Assembly: GCF_900188415.1 (NCBI RefSeq)
Contig: NZ_FZNV01000001.1
Span: forward strand, 282,764 to 335,514
Direction of reading: 5' to 3'
Length of the DNA: 52,751 nucleotides
Source: Maribacter sedimenticola
Lineage (GTDB): Bacteria > Bacteroidota > Bacteroidia > Flavobacteriales > Flavobacteriaceae
Shown here: positions 37,636 to 46,234 of the stretch, piece after piece
Layout: each line of letters starts with the position of its first letter
Numbering within the stretch: position 1 is the stretch's first letter
Notes under the pieces: generated by a model
The model's database searches: none
Told to the model about the DNA's origin: nothing
The model's input: only the letters and a program-made list of their open reading frames with translations
Made by a program: the position numbers and the translations under genes

Positions 37636-40224
37636 ATGGAACACCAAACTAGACTTTTAAAGCAAGAAATAAATACCCAAAAACTACAGGAATATTTTCC
37701 CAACGGTCAAATTAAAACGTATTCTAAAGGGTACGCTATTAGTTATATCCATAAAAAAGTGTCAACATTTAGATGGTTGTTAGAGGGTAGTGTCAATTAC
37801 TATATTTCATTGGAAAATCCAGAAAGCGATATTCTGGTCTGTCAAAATTCCGAACCATTTTCAACCATAGGACTAAATGGGTTCAATACCCCTAAAAGAT
37901 TTACTTATAAGGCAATTGTAGCTTCCACACAAGCAACTTTTTTTGAAATACCGTTTAAGGAACTAAAGGCGTATTTGCAAAAAGGACATCAGAACATACT
38001 CTTAAAAAATATAGGCTCAAAACTTTATCATGTTTTGCGCACGGCATTGTTAAAACAGACAGAATTGTTGAATCCTGTGCGTTTTCAACCCTTTGTGGAG
38101 GACCGTCAGTTTTTTATTTCACCAGTAGCGGAGCAAGAAGCCATTGTTTCGTTAATGAGACGCTCACCATTTTTGGATTATTTTGAAGAAAGGAATTTAA
38201 TGGCTTTGGCCGCACTGGCGGAACGTAGGGAATATGAACCGGATGAAGTGCTCTATGTACAGGATGGTTCCAGTAATGGACTTTTTATATTAATACATGG
38301 TGAAGTTACCATTAAACGGATAGAGAACACTATTGAAATTAAACAACGGTCCATTAAAAATTCCGGCTTTGTATTCGGATGGTCTTGCCTGTTAAAAGAA
38401 AAGGATATATGTTCTGCAATAACGAATACAAAAACATCTGCTTATTTTATTCCTGAGGGCGATTTAATGAAACTCTTTCAACAGGACGATATTTTTGAGG
38501 GTCAATTTTATCAACGGTTATTGTGGTTAATAGGCAACCAATTAAATGCTGCCTTTGTTCGTTATGTAGGACTATTGGGCAAGCATAACCTACAGGCCGT
38601 ATATCAATTGATCAAGAATAACAAATCCCGTTTGTTGTTATCATCGCCATTACATCAAGTACCACATCTATTAAAGAGCAATACTACAAAACAATTAGCC
38701 TATGGGGCTTTGACCAAATTGGTTAAAAGCGGAACATCCTTAGAGCGTCATATAGCTTCGTTAAGTTTAGAGTTGTTGGGAGAAGACCAAAAGGAATATG
38801 AATTTCTGAGCGGATTACAGGAAATTTATAAAAGTGTAGCCGAAAAGAACAGCAAAGATGTAAAACAAAACAGAAAATCCTGTGCGGAGCTAACCATTAA
38901 GGTATTTAATAACGTGCCCCATATCATTGAAGGATGGGAAAACCTACCGCATAATACCGGAAATATCTTTATTTACAACCATTTGGTCAATGATGCACAT
39001 TATACCCTGAACAATAATTTTCAGATTACGCTAGATTCACACTTTCTTAGTGCCATGGTTTTGTACAAGAAATATGGTGAGCCAGGTATTAGAACGGTAC
39101 GTATAGGAAAAGGACAGGAATACGGGCATCAAAATTATTATGATAACCTGGGCTACATTAATGTTTATACTAAAGAGTCTGAACAACCCACAACCGATAA
39201 GAAAGAAGAAGCAAGAAGCATTTTTTACCGTGAAGCTACCAAGCATCTAGAACAAGGATACAATTTGATCATTAGTCCAGAAGGTACTTCCTATAGAACG
39301 GAAGAATCTCCGGGGCCTTTTAAAATGGGAGCATTTAAATTGGCTTTGCACACAGAACCGGAACCGTACATAGTACCTGTGGTCATGGTCAACTTTGACC
39401 ATCGTTTAGGGAAATCATTATATTATTGCGCAATACAAAAACCTTTTTTGTTAAGTGAGAAAGTAGCCAGTAAGAGTAATCAAGATCTGTATGCCTTTTT
39501 ACAAAAATATCAAGATGAATATTCATCCTATGTACAAACTGCCATTGATAGGGCAGATGAACTCAATGTGTCCAATTCAGGATCGGATAATCTTGAAGAG
39601 CCACCTGCAATTTGGTGTAATGAAATAAAACGACTTAAAAGGCGAATCGGCAAACTGGAAACCCAAGAAAACCTTATTGCTTTTTATGGAAGTTCTTCCG
39701 TGCGATTATGGGTGAACATGCAACGGGACCTAAGCCCGTTCAATGTGGTCAATTTAGGATTTGGTGGCTCCACCTTTGCATGGTGCATTCATTACTTTGA
39801 TGAGATCTTTAAAGAAGCCCACCCATCCAAAATTGTATTATATGCAGGTGAAAACGATTTAAATGATGGCAAAACTCCGCAAGAGGTACTTTCGGGATGC
39901 ATGGAGTTGGTAACAATGATTTATGATAAATATCCTGGTGTAGAGCTGGCATTGATTAGCCTTAAACCAAGTGTTGAGCGAGAACATCTTATTCCGTTGA
40001 TTATGGAAACCAATTTAATGTTGTCCAAATATATTATTACGGAACTTAATGCTCAATACATTAATGTGTTCGCACAAATGATCACTACGGATAATAGACC
40101 TATTCCAGAGTTATACCTTTCTGACGGATTACATTTGAACAAGCAAGGCTATGCACTGTGGAGTACTGCTATTAAAAAAGCACTCCAAGCAGCGGATAGC
40201 CTTGAACTTGAAAATCAGTTTTAG
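37636..40224 (+). CDS. cNBD-cNBD-PlsC-SGNH fusion protein
   Basis: This 862-residue protein has four domains. A first cyclic-nucleotide-binding-like domain is at about 19-118 and a second at about 178-295. A glycerophosphate acyltransferase-like (PlsC) domain (about 440-650) has the NHLVND histidine motif at about 448 and SPEGTSYRTE (block III) at about 546. A C-terminal SGNH/GDSL hydrolase (about 680-850) has FYGSSSVRLW (Ser block, about 685), YAGENDL (about 738) and the Asp-His pair SDGLHLN (D830/H833). In the second cNBD the phosphate-binding cassette is FGWSCLL rather than FGE, and the usual Arg is missing, so cAMP binding is doubtful. No membrane helices are seen. It looks like a regulated acyl-transfer and acyl-hydrolysis enzyme acting on phospholipid. 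The gene stands alone, with a perfect AGGAGG in front. Confidence 0.87.
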   Translation: MEHQTRLLKQEINTQKLQEYFPNGQIKTYSKGYAISYIHKKVSTFRWLLEGSVNYYISLENPESDILVCQNSEPFSTIGLNGFNTPKRFTYKAIVASTQATFFEIPFKELKAYLQKGHQNILLKNIGSKLYHVLRTALLKQTELLNPVRFQPFVEDRQFFISPVAEQEAIVSLMRRSPFLDYFEERNLMALAALAERREYEPDEVLYVQDGSSNGLFILIHGEVTIKRIENTIEIKQRSIKNSGFVFGWSCLLKEKDICSAITNTKTSAYFIPEGDLMKLFQQDDIFEGQFYQRLLWLIGNQLNAAFVRYVGLLGKHNLQAVYQLIKNNKSRLLLSSPLHQVPHLLKSNTTKQLAYGALTKLVKSGTSLERHIASLSLELLGEDQKEYEFLSGLQEIYKSVAEKNSKDVKQNRKSCAELTIKVFNNVPHIIEGWENLPHNTGNIFIYNHLVNDAHYTLNNNFQITLDSHFLSAMVLYKKYGEPGIRTVRIGKGQEYGHQNYYDNLGYINVYTKESEQPTTDKKEEARSIFYREATKHLEQGYNLIISPEGTSYRTEESPGPFKMGAFKLALHTEPEPYIVPVVMVNFDHRLGKSLYYCAIQKPFLLSEKVASKSNQDLYAFLQKYQDEYSSYVQTAIDRADELNVSNSGSDNLEEPPAIWCNEIKRLKRRIGKLETQENLIAFYGSSSVRLWVNMQRDLSPFNVVNLGFGGSTFAWCIHYFDEIFKEAHPSKIVLYAGENDLNDGKTPQEVLSGCMELVTMIYDKYPGVELALISLKPSVEREHLIPLIMETNLMLSKYIITELNAQYINVFAQMITTDNRPIPELYLSDGLHLNKQGYALWSTAIKKALQAADSLELENQF

Positions 40225-40233
40225 ATGGTACCG

Positions 40234-41781
40234 TTAATCTTGTCCGCCTTTACGTTGTGGCGTTCTTGGTGTTGGCCATTCTCCTTGTTTGCCAGATCTT
40301 GGGTTAATGCCCAAAACAGCTTTTTCACGAGATGTTTTTTCTGGGTCTTCGCATGCCATATAGGTAAGAATAGCAGTTAATATGGCGTTGTTGCGTACAT
40401 CGTCAAAAACAATTTTATCGTAGGTGTCCAAATTGGTGTGCCAAGTATAGTTCCAATAATCCCAGCTCAACGAGCTTAGCGAAAACGCAGGGGCACCTGC
40501 CGCTACGAAAGATGCATAATCTGATCCACCACGACCGGGCGAACCGGGGAATGTAGTTTCTATTTCGTTTTTGTAGGTTTCCGGTACGGCTTCTAACCAT
40601 CGCCCTAAATAATCATATGCATGAAGAAATCCTTGCCCGGATAAACGAACCACACGGCCCGTACCATTATCTTGATTGAATAAAGCTTGTACACCGGCAA
40701 CAATCTCTGGGTGATCCTCAACAAATGAGCTAGAACCGTTTAAACCTTGTTCCTCACTGCCCCAATGCCCTACAAGAATGGTCCTTTTTGGGTTTGGATA
40801 TACTTTTTTCAGAATACGTGCTGCTTCTAGCATGGTAATGGTACCTGTACCATTATCGGTTGCACCTGTACCGCCGTCCCATGAATCAAAATGAGCGGAA
40901 AGAATCACATATTCATCAGGGAACTCTGTGCCGGGTATGGTGGCTATGGTATTAAATGTTGGTACAACGCCTAAGTCTTTGGACTCTGCCACTATTTTAA
41001 TTTTGGTATCCGCACCGTGCTCTACCATCCTATATAGCATTCCGTAATCTTCTAATGAAATATCAACAGCAGGAATTTTTTCAGTGCCTGCACTAAAAAT
41101 TTTATTGGCACCAAAACCCTCGGACCATCTTGATTGTGCAATACCTACCGCACCCGCTTTTTCAAATGCTGCATTGATGTTTCTACTGGTATAGCCGGTA
41201 TTATTAATATTCTGTCTCCAGATTTTCTCCAATGAATCGCGCTCGCTCTTCATTTTTTCAAAAGATGCTTTGGTTGCGTATTCTTCCCAGTTTTCATCTG
41301 GTCTGCCAGTAGGTTGCAACATGCTCACCATTACTATTTTTCCTTTTACGTTAGGTAGCCATTTTACAAAGGACAATGAATCTGTAAAACTTGGCAGTGT
41401 AATTAATGAAGCCGTAACACCTTTAGAGCTAGTACTTGGGTTCCATGCCAATTGTGTTGCATGTAATGATGCTACACGAGGTGAAACCATATCTACATGG
41501 GTAATACCTCTTTGCCATCCTTTCCAGGTTCCCCATTGCTGGTTTTCTGCAGAAATCCCCCATTTTTTGTAGGTGTTTACCGCCCAATCATGGGCACTTT
41601 TCATTTCTGGCGTACCTACTAATCTTGGACCGTTGAGGTCCATTAATTCGTAAGCCAATTGTTCTAGTTGAGAATTTTCAATGCCTTCTTTCTCTATGGC
41701 ATTGACCATATCTTCTACCGTTTGTGAAATTGCAAATGTGGAGCATAGAAAATATGCCCCAATGAGTAGTACTTTTTTCAT
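40234..41781 (-). CDS. Secreted M28 family peptidase
   Basis: Starting at ATG 41781 (a TTG two codons upstream is less likely), the protein has 515 residues, with a signal peptide (MKKVLLIGAYFLCSTFAISQ). A PA-type insert lies at about 120-240 and an M28 catalytic domain at about 285-500. Zinc ligands are H297 (SAHFDSWDG), D309 (GATDNGTG), E343/E344 (GSEEQGLNG), D371 (NQDNGTG) and H448 (TWHTNLD). The GSPGRGGSDYASFV loop is typical of glutamate carboxypeptidase-like members. It probably trims peptides outside the cell or in the periplasm. It is convergent with the fusion gene (10 bp apart) and on the same strand as the metabolic operon, but separated from it by 58 bp. Confidence 0.92.
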   Translation of the reverse strand: MKKVLLIGAYFLCSTFAISQTVEDMVNAIEKEGIENSQLEQLAYELMDLNGPRLVGTPEMKSAHDWAVNTYKKWGISAENQQWGTWKGWQRGITHVDMVSPRVASLHATQLAWNPSTSSKGVTASLITLPSFTDSLSFVKWLPNVKGKIVMVSMLQPTGRPDENWEEYATKASFEKMKSERDSLEKIWRQNINNTGYTSRNINAAFEKAGAVGIAQSRWSEGFGANKIFSAGTEKIPAVDISLEDYGMLYRMVEHGADTKIKIVAESKDLGVVPTFNTIATIPGTEFPDEYVILSAHFDSWDGGTGATDNGTGTITMLEAARILKKVYPNPKRTILVGHWGSEEQGLNGSSSFVEDHPEIVAGVQALFNQDNGTGRVVRLSGQGFLHAYDYLGRWLEAVPETYKNEIETTFPGSPGRGGSDYASFVAAGAPAFSLSSLSWDYWNYTWHTNLDTYDKIVFDDVRNNAILTAILTYMACEDPEKTSREKAVLGINPRSGKQGEWPTPRTPQRKGGQD

Positions 41782-41839
41782 GTTCAAGTTAGTTTAGTTC
41801 TTTGAACTAAGGTACTCATTTAAGGGCGATAGCCCGCTG

Positions 41840-42280
41840 TTAAAATTTATGGGATTTTAAAAATTGGACAAGACTTTCCTGAATTAAATACTCCCAACCC
41901 GCTTTGCCACTTTCTTTTTTAAATTCAGGAATATCGGTCGGGAAATCTTTAATAACTTCACCAGTAAGGGTAAGAAGGGTGCCTAGTTCATTTTTGGACA
42001 ACTCAAAAGTACTGATGCTTTCTCCGGGGTATTCATCAAACGTCCAACGATAACTTATTTTGGATGGTCGTGTTACTGCTATCACTTCCCAGTTGTGGGT
42101 AAAATTTCTTCCTTCGTTGGTAATGAGAAAACTGGTGGTGAAACCAACTTCTGGCTTAAAGTCCGGAATAACAGTAAAGTACCATTTTCGCATGTATTCC
42201 ACATGTGTCAATGCTTCCCATACCTGCTCAATTGAAGTGTTAAAAAGCTGAGTGACAATTATAGGCTCACTGTTTCTCAT
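41840..42280 (-). CDS. SRPBCC (AHSA1-like) protein
   Basis: This 146-residue protein has the START/AHSA1 fold: IVTQLFNTSIEQVWEALTHVEYMRKWYFTVI (about 8-38), FTHNWEVIAVTRPSKISYRWTFDEYPGESISTFELSKNELGTLLTLTGE and a C-terminal helix ending LVQFLKSHKF. These cups bind hydrophobic ligands; relatives range from Hsp90 co-chaperones to uncharacterised proteins. It begins 11 bp after the dehydrogenase gene ends, so it is the last gene of the operon. A role in the pathway is unproven. Confidence 0.85.
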   Translation of the reverse strand: MRNSEPIIVTQLFNTSIEQVWEALTHVEYMRKWYFTVIPDFKPEVGFTTSFLITNEGRNFTHNWEVIAVTRPSKISYRWTFDEYPGESISTFELSKNELGTLLTLTGEVIKDFPTDIPEFKKESGKAGWEYLIQESLVQFLKSHKF

Positions 42281-42291
42281 AAAATCATGCT

Positions 42292-43257
42292 TTAGTTGTT
42301 GTCCAGTTCTTTTTTATTGAAAACACAATTTTTCATTGGAGCTTCACTACGTAAAATTGCCAAGGTATTTTGAACCGTCATTGTACACATTTTAGTATAC
42401 GTGGTTTTGGTTAGGCTGCCTAAATGTGCGGTAATCAATACATTTTTTAATTGAAGTAATGGATCATTTTCTACTGGTGGTTCTTCTGCCAGAACATCGG
42501 CGGCGAAACCTGCTATGCTATGACTTTGCAGGGACTTGAACAACTCCTTTTGATCTATGATTCCTCCTCTGGCGGTATTGATCAACAACGCATTGGTTTT
42601 CATTAATGAAAAGGCAGCGGAATCAATTAGTTTTTCTGTTTTAGAGGTCAAGGGCAGATGTAAGCTAATTGCGTCTGAAGTGGTTAAAAGCTGTTTAAAT
42701 TCTACAAATGAGAAGGGTACATCTTCTTTTTTTGAGCTCCAATAAATGACATTCATGCCTAAAGCCTTGGCGATATGTGCTACTTTTTTTCCAATATTTC
42801 CCATACCGATAATCCCCAAAGTTTTGCTATTGGTTTCATCGCCAACATATGTTCCCCGGTCTCCCCATCTATTTTCTTTGACCATGGTAACGGCATTGTA
42901 CAAATTTCGCTGAAGCATTAATAACAGGGCAATAGTGTGTTCTGCAATGGTGTCGGCATTGGAATTTGGGGCGTTCACCACTTTAATTCCTCGTTTTGTG
43001 GCACTTGATACATCAATATTGTCCAAACCAACACCACAACGGGATATTACTTTTAAATTGGGCAACTGTTCCATGAACGAATCACGTACCAGACCTTTCC
43101 CTCGTGTAATGATGGCATCAATAGCATTGTTTTCTATCTGATGCTTTAGCGATGCTTCATCAAACCCTGTCAAAATATTCATGTCCGAAGCATTTTCCAA
43201 CATATTCATGGCATCTTCGGCAACCGTTTCCAGTAAAAGAATATTTTTTCTATTCAT
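42292..43257 (-). CDS. D-2-hydroxyacid dehydrogenase
   Basis: The ATG at 43257 gives 321 residues; longer in-frame starts lie inside the VOC gene and lack similarity. The Rossmann GMGNIG is at 141-146 and the catalytic triad R230 (NTARGGIID), E258/E259 (DVLAEEPP) and H278 (TAHLGSLT) is complete. RCGVGLDNIDV and NAPNSNADTIAEHTIALLL are SerA/2-ketoacid reductase motifs. There is no C-terminal ACT domain, so it is not a regulated SerA. Its ATG overlaps the VOC gene's stop (8 bp). With a TIM-barrel isomerase and an enolase-superfamily enzyme it likely reduces or oxidises a sugar-acid or keto-acid intermediate. Confidence 0.9.
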   Translation of the reverse strand: MNRKNILLLETVAEDAMNMLENASDMNILTGFDEASLKHQIENNAIDAIITRGKGLVRDSFMEQLPNLKVISRCGVGLDNIDVSSATKRGIKVVNAPNSNADTIAEHTIALLLMLQRNLYNAVTMVKENRWGDRGTYVGDETNSKTLGIIGMGNIGKKVAHIAKALGMNVIYWSSKKEDVPFSFVEFKQLLTTSDAISLHLPLTSKTEKLIDSAAFSLMKTNALLINTARGGIIDQKELFKSLQSHSIAGFAADVLAEEPPVENDPLLQLKNVLITAHLGSLTKTTYTKMCTMTVQNTLAILRSEAPMKNCVFNKKELDNN

Positions 43258-43744
43258 CTGATTTATGGTAAAGCGTGGCGTCTTTGGATTTGTATCCACG
43301 GAAATCATTTCTGCCCGATACATATATTCCTTCTTTGAACAACTCGTCTTCAAAAATCTTTGGGTCTATATAATCACCGGGAACGGAAGATAGTTCTACC
43401 AAATTCCCCGATGGGTCACGAACAAACATTTGTATGGCGCCGTCCGGCAGTTGACGTACATTGCCCCACGGTTTTATGTCAATGACACCAAGCTCTTTCA
43501 TTCTAAAGAATAGTGTATTGATGTCATCTACCTGAACACAGATGTGACCTCTAAACGAATACGCATCTTCCCACTCGGTTAAATGCAATTGTTGCTCCTC
43601 GTTGAATTTAAAAAATGCCGTAGGATAATCAAATAAGAATGCGGGTATGGCTTCCAAACCGAGTTCTTCCTCGTAAAATTTACAAGCTTCTTCTAAGTTG
43701 CTTACCACTAATGCAACGTGATTAATATGTACTGCCTTTGCCAT
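43250..43744 (-). CDS. VOC family protein (glyoxalase/dioxygenase fold)
   Basis: This 164-residue VOC protein opens MAKAVHINHVALVVSNLEEACKFYEEELGLEAIPAF (metal His at 9), with LTEWEDAYSFRGHICVQVDD (His about 67) and MFVRDPSGNLVELSSVPGDY (Glu about 119). The two His and one Glu fit a metal-dependent VOC enzyme such as an epimerase, dioxygenase or glyoxalase. The C-terminal 30 residues extend beyond a minimal domain. It starts 3 bp after the enolase-family gene and its stop overlaps the dehydrogenase start, so the chain is tightly coupled. Confidence 0.88.
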   Translation of the reverse strand: MAKAVHINHVALVVSNLEEACKFYEEELGLEAIPAFLFDYPTAFFKFNEEQQLHLTEWEDAYSFRGHICVQVDDINTLFFRMKELGVIDIKPWGNVRQLPDGAIQMFVRDPSGNLVELSSVPGDYIDPKIFEDELFKEGIYVSGRNDFRGYKSKDATLYHKSDE

Positions 43745-43747
43745 AAT

Positions 43748-44911
43748 TTATTGTTTAAAGTCCTTTACAAAATCCCAATTAGGGGTTAAACCGAGTCCGG
43801 GTTTGGTGGGTGCATTGAGCATACCTTCATTATCCACCGTAATTTGTTCCTCTACCAAATCATACATCATAGGGTTGCCGCCCAACGAAAACTCTATTAC
43901 ATTGGCAGAAGGGGAGGCGAATGCCACCGAAAGTCCCGCCATAAAGGAAAATGCTGATCCCCAACAATGCGGTGCCAATTCCAGTTGATAGGTATGTGCC
44001 AATTGTGAAACCCGCATGGCTTCTGTAATACCGCCAATTATGGCGCAATCTGGTTGTAACACATCTAACGCACGTTCAGCTATTAAATCTCGAACATCAA
44101 AAGCGGTGTACTCGCTTTCACCAGCAGCAATGGGTATAAAGGTATTGGCGCGAACTTCCGCAGTACCTATTTTATTATCTGGACTAATAGGTTCTTCAAA
44201 CCAGTATAAGTTGCAGTCTTCTACACCCTTTGTAAACTGCTTGGCTTCGGGTACGCTAAAAGTACCATGGGCATCGGTCATTAACTTTATGTGATCGGGC
44301 AAGGCTTCACGGGCTGCCTTTACACGTTTAATACTTTCGGCTACAGTTTGATCCATAATACCCACACGCATTTTTACACCGCTAAACCCTTTTTGGGTAT
44401 ACCCCAACAGTTGTTCGCCAATAGCATCGGCTTTTGCCCAACCACCACTGGCGTATGCTGGCATTTTATCGCGACAGCTACCACCCAACAATTCTACCAC
44501 AGGAGCTTTTAAAGCCTTTCCTTTAATGTCCCACAGCGCGGTGTCTATTCCGCTCATGGCAGAAATGGTCAATCCCCTTCTTCCTAAAATGGGAAATTTA
44601 CGACCTCTTGATAGGGAATAATGATCTCGTGTGCCGTTGTATACGTGTTCCCAAATACGGGAGATATTTCGGGCATCCTTACCTATTAATTGTGGTTTTA
44701 GTTCATTTTCTATGCAGCTAACAATAGAGGCACAAGACCCAGAAGAACCTACAGCGGCTTTTGCTTCGCCAAAACCTTGTAACCCAGTATCGGTCGTTAC
44801 CACTACCAAGGTCATATCAAAATTTGTCAATAGACCATAATCGGAAAAATGTTGCTTTTCTTTGGGTATTGGACAGCGTAACCAAAACGCTTCTATATTG
44901 GTGATTTTCAT
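43748..44911 (-). CDS. Enolase superfamily dehydratase/racemase (MLE/MR-like)
   Basis: This 387-residue protein has an enolase-superfamily capping domain (about 1-130) and a modified TIM barrel. Catalytic and metal residues are visible: KxR base K180 (FSGVKMRVG), metal ligands D213 (MTDAHG), E239/E240 (WFEEP) and E265 (AAGESEY), and D288 with H315 (LAPHCWGSAF) as the acid/base dyad of the mandelate racemase subgroup. Such enzymes remove the alpha-proton of a carboxylate, usually to dehydrate a sugar acid. The start overlaps the upstream isomerase stop by 4 bp (ATGA). The sugar-acid substrate cannot be named, but a dehydratase followed by a hydroxyacid dehydrogenase is a sensible order. Confidence 0.92.
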   Translation of the reverse strand: MKITNIEAFWLRCPIPKEKQHFSDYGLLTNFDMTLVVVTTDTGLQGFGEAKAAVGSSGSCASIVSCIENELKPQLIGKDARNISRIWEHVYNGTRDHYSLSRGRKFPILGRRGLTISAMSGIDTALWDIKGKALKAPVVELLGGSCRDKMPAYASGGWAKADAIGEQLLGYTQKGFSGVKMRVGIMDQTVAESIKRVKAAREALPDHIKLMTDAHGTFSVPEAKQFTKGVEDCNLYWFEEPISPDNKIGTAEVRANTFIPIAAGESEYTAFDVRDLIAERALDVLQPDCAIIGGITEAMRVSQLAHTYQLELAPHCWGSAFSFMAGLSVAFASPSANVIEFSLGGNPMMYDLVEEQITVDNEGMLNAPTKPGLGLTPNWDFVKDFKQ

Positions 44912-45795
44912 TTAATAAGCTCTTTTAGGGTGTCTATAGATTTTTTGGTCAGCATGGTGTAAAACTCATCGGTGACGGCAGAACTACCGTGATCTTCCAA
45001 GAATTTCTTTTGTTCTGCAGTGAGTCCCTCTGGATTTGTTTCTATGGAATTCGGATACGGATTGGCAGGTGTTCTATCTAACGGGGAACAAAATTCTACA
45101 GATAGCACCTTGTCATATTCAATCTCTTTTAACGTATTTATGATTTTGGTCCAATTGAGATGCCCCATGCCCGGTGCCATTCTATTATTATCGGCAACAT
45201 GAAAATTCACCAAACGCTTGCCTACTTTTTTAATGGTATCGAACATATTGACCTCCTCTAAATTCATATGAAATGTATCTAGGCAAACTCCGCAATTAGG
45301 ACCAACAGCTTCCGCAAGCGCCAATGCCTGTTCGCCTCTGTTGATAAAATAGGTCTCAAAACGGTTAATGGGCTCTATCCCTATTTGTAAACCATGGTCT
45401 TCGGTATATTTGTAAATTTCTTTAATGCCTTCTACCGCCCATTTCCATTCCTCTTCAGGTCTGGCATCGGGTACAATTTTGCCTACAGTTGCCGGTACCA
45501 ATGAAATGACTTTACCGCCCAATTCATATACCATTTTGGCAACATCTTTTACGTATTGTATAGACATTTTACGTTGCGCGGGGTCTTTTGCCAGTAAATT
45601 GCGCTGTTCTAACATAAGTGTAACCGAGCCCCAACATTGTATGCCGTAGAGGTCTAACTGCAACTTTGCCTTTTGGGTGTCATAACTTTCTGGTGCACCC
45701 TGTATTTCTATATGCGTATAATCTAATTTGTTGATCCTATTGAGTGTGTGCTCTAACGATTCTGCACGCATCCAATTATGTATGGCTAATTCCAT
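44908..45795 (-). CDS. Sugar phosphate isomerase/epimerase-type TIM barrel
   Basis: This 295-residue protein belongs to the xylose-isomerase-like AP-endonuclease family-2 barrel group. It opens MELAIHNWMRAESLEHTLNRI and has LQIGIEPINRFETYFI (metal Glu and Asn-Arg-Phe motif, about 138-152), CGVCLDTFHMNLEEVNMFD (Asp-His pair, about 172-190) and VNFHVADNNRMAPGMGHL (His and Asp, about 200-215). Those residues bind a divalent metal. D-tagatose- and L-ribulose-3-epimerases share the EPINRFET and FHVADNNR motifs, which suggests a keto-sugar or keto-acid epimerase. It is the second gene of the operon, 21 bp after the CDGSH gene. Confidence 0.9.
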   Translation of the reverse strand: MELAIHNWMRAESLEHTLNRINKLDYTHIEIQGAPESYDTQKAKLQLDLYGIQCWGSVTLMLEQRNLLAKDPAQRKMSIQYVKDVAKMVYELGGKVISLVPATVGKIVPDARPEEEWKWAVEGIKEIYKYTEDHGLQIGIEPINRFETYFINRGEQALALAEAVGPNCGVCLDTFHMNLEEVNMFDTIKKVGKRLVNFHVADNNRMAPGMGHLNWTKIINTLKEIEYDKVLSVEFCSPLDRTPANPYPNSIETNPEGLTAEQKKFLEDHGSSAVTDEFYTMLTKKSIDTLKELIK

Positions 45796-45816
45796 GGGTT
45801 GGTAAGGTTGTATTGT

Positions 45817-46026
45817 TTATCCGATAAATTCTATATTTCTATGTGATCCATCACAAAAAGGCTTGATTTTAGAAACACCGCAACGGCAGAATCCGGTAGT
45901 ACCTTCCTTAGTTACAATTTCACCCGAGGCCAATTGTATTTCTAGATTTCCTTTGATTTTTAGCGGACCATTGTTTGCAACGATGATTTCGGTTATGCAG
46001 GGGTCTTTTGGTTGGTTTTCATTCAT
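45817..46026 (-). CDS. CDGSH iron-sulfur protein
   Basis: This 69-residue soluble protein carries the mitoNEET motif FCRCGVSKIKPFCDGSHRN: C47, C49, C58 and H62 bind a [2Fe-2S] cluster with 3-Cys/1-His geometry. There is no membrane anchor. An N-terminal beta strand (ITEIIVANNGPLKIKGNLEI) precedes it, as usual in small bacterial single-motif versions. It lies 21 bp before the isomerase gene, so it probably heads the operon. CDGSH proteins handle redox or cluster transfer; a link to the catabolic enzymes is unexplained. Confidence 0.92.
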   Translation of the reverse strand: MNENQPKDPCITEIIVANNGPLKIKGNLEIQLASGEIVTKEGTTGFCRCGVSKIKPFCDGSHRNIEFIG

Positions 46027-46234
46027 TGTTATTGATTTATGTTAATGAACAATAGGTTTGTTCAATATTTTAGAAGTTTTAAGGTAGGAAAAAAATGCAT
46101 CTTACAGGGAATATGTAATTACCTAATTGTTAATAATTATACGCAAACACCCATAGACCATATTCCATTTTATATTAAAACGGGTACGTTGTATATTTAA
46201 CCTCTTAAATGTAAACGTTGAATTAAAGGATATA

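Noticed and set aside
38161..38520. Second cNBD as a working cAMP sensor with a downstream HTH
   Set aside because: The FGE and Arg of the phosphate-binding cassette are absent and no HTH follows; a Crp-type regulator is not supported.
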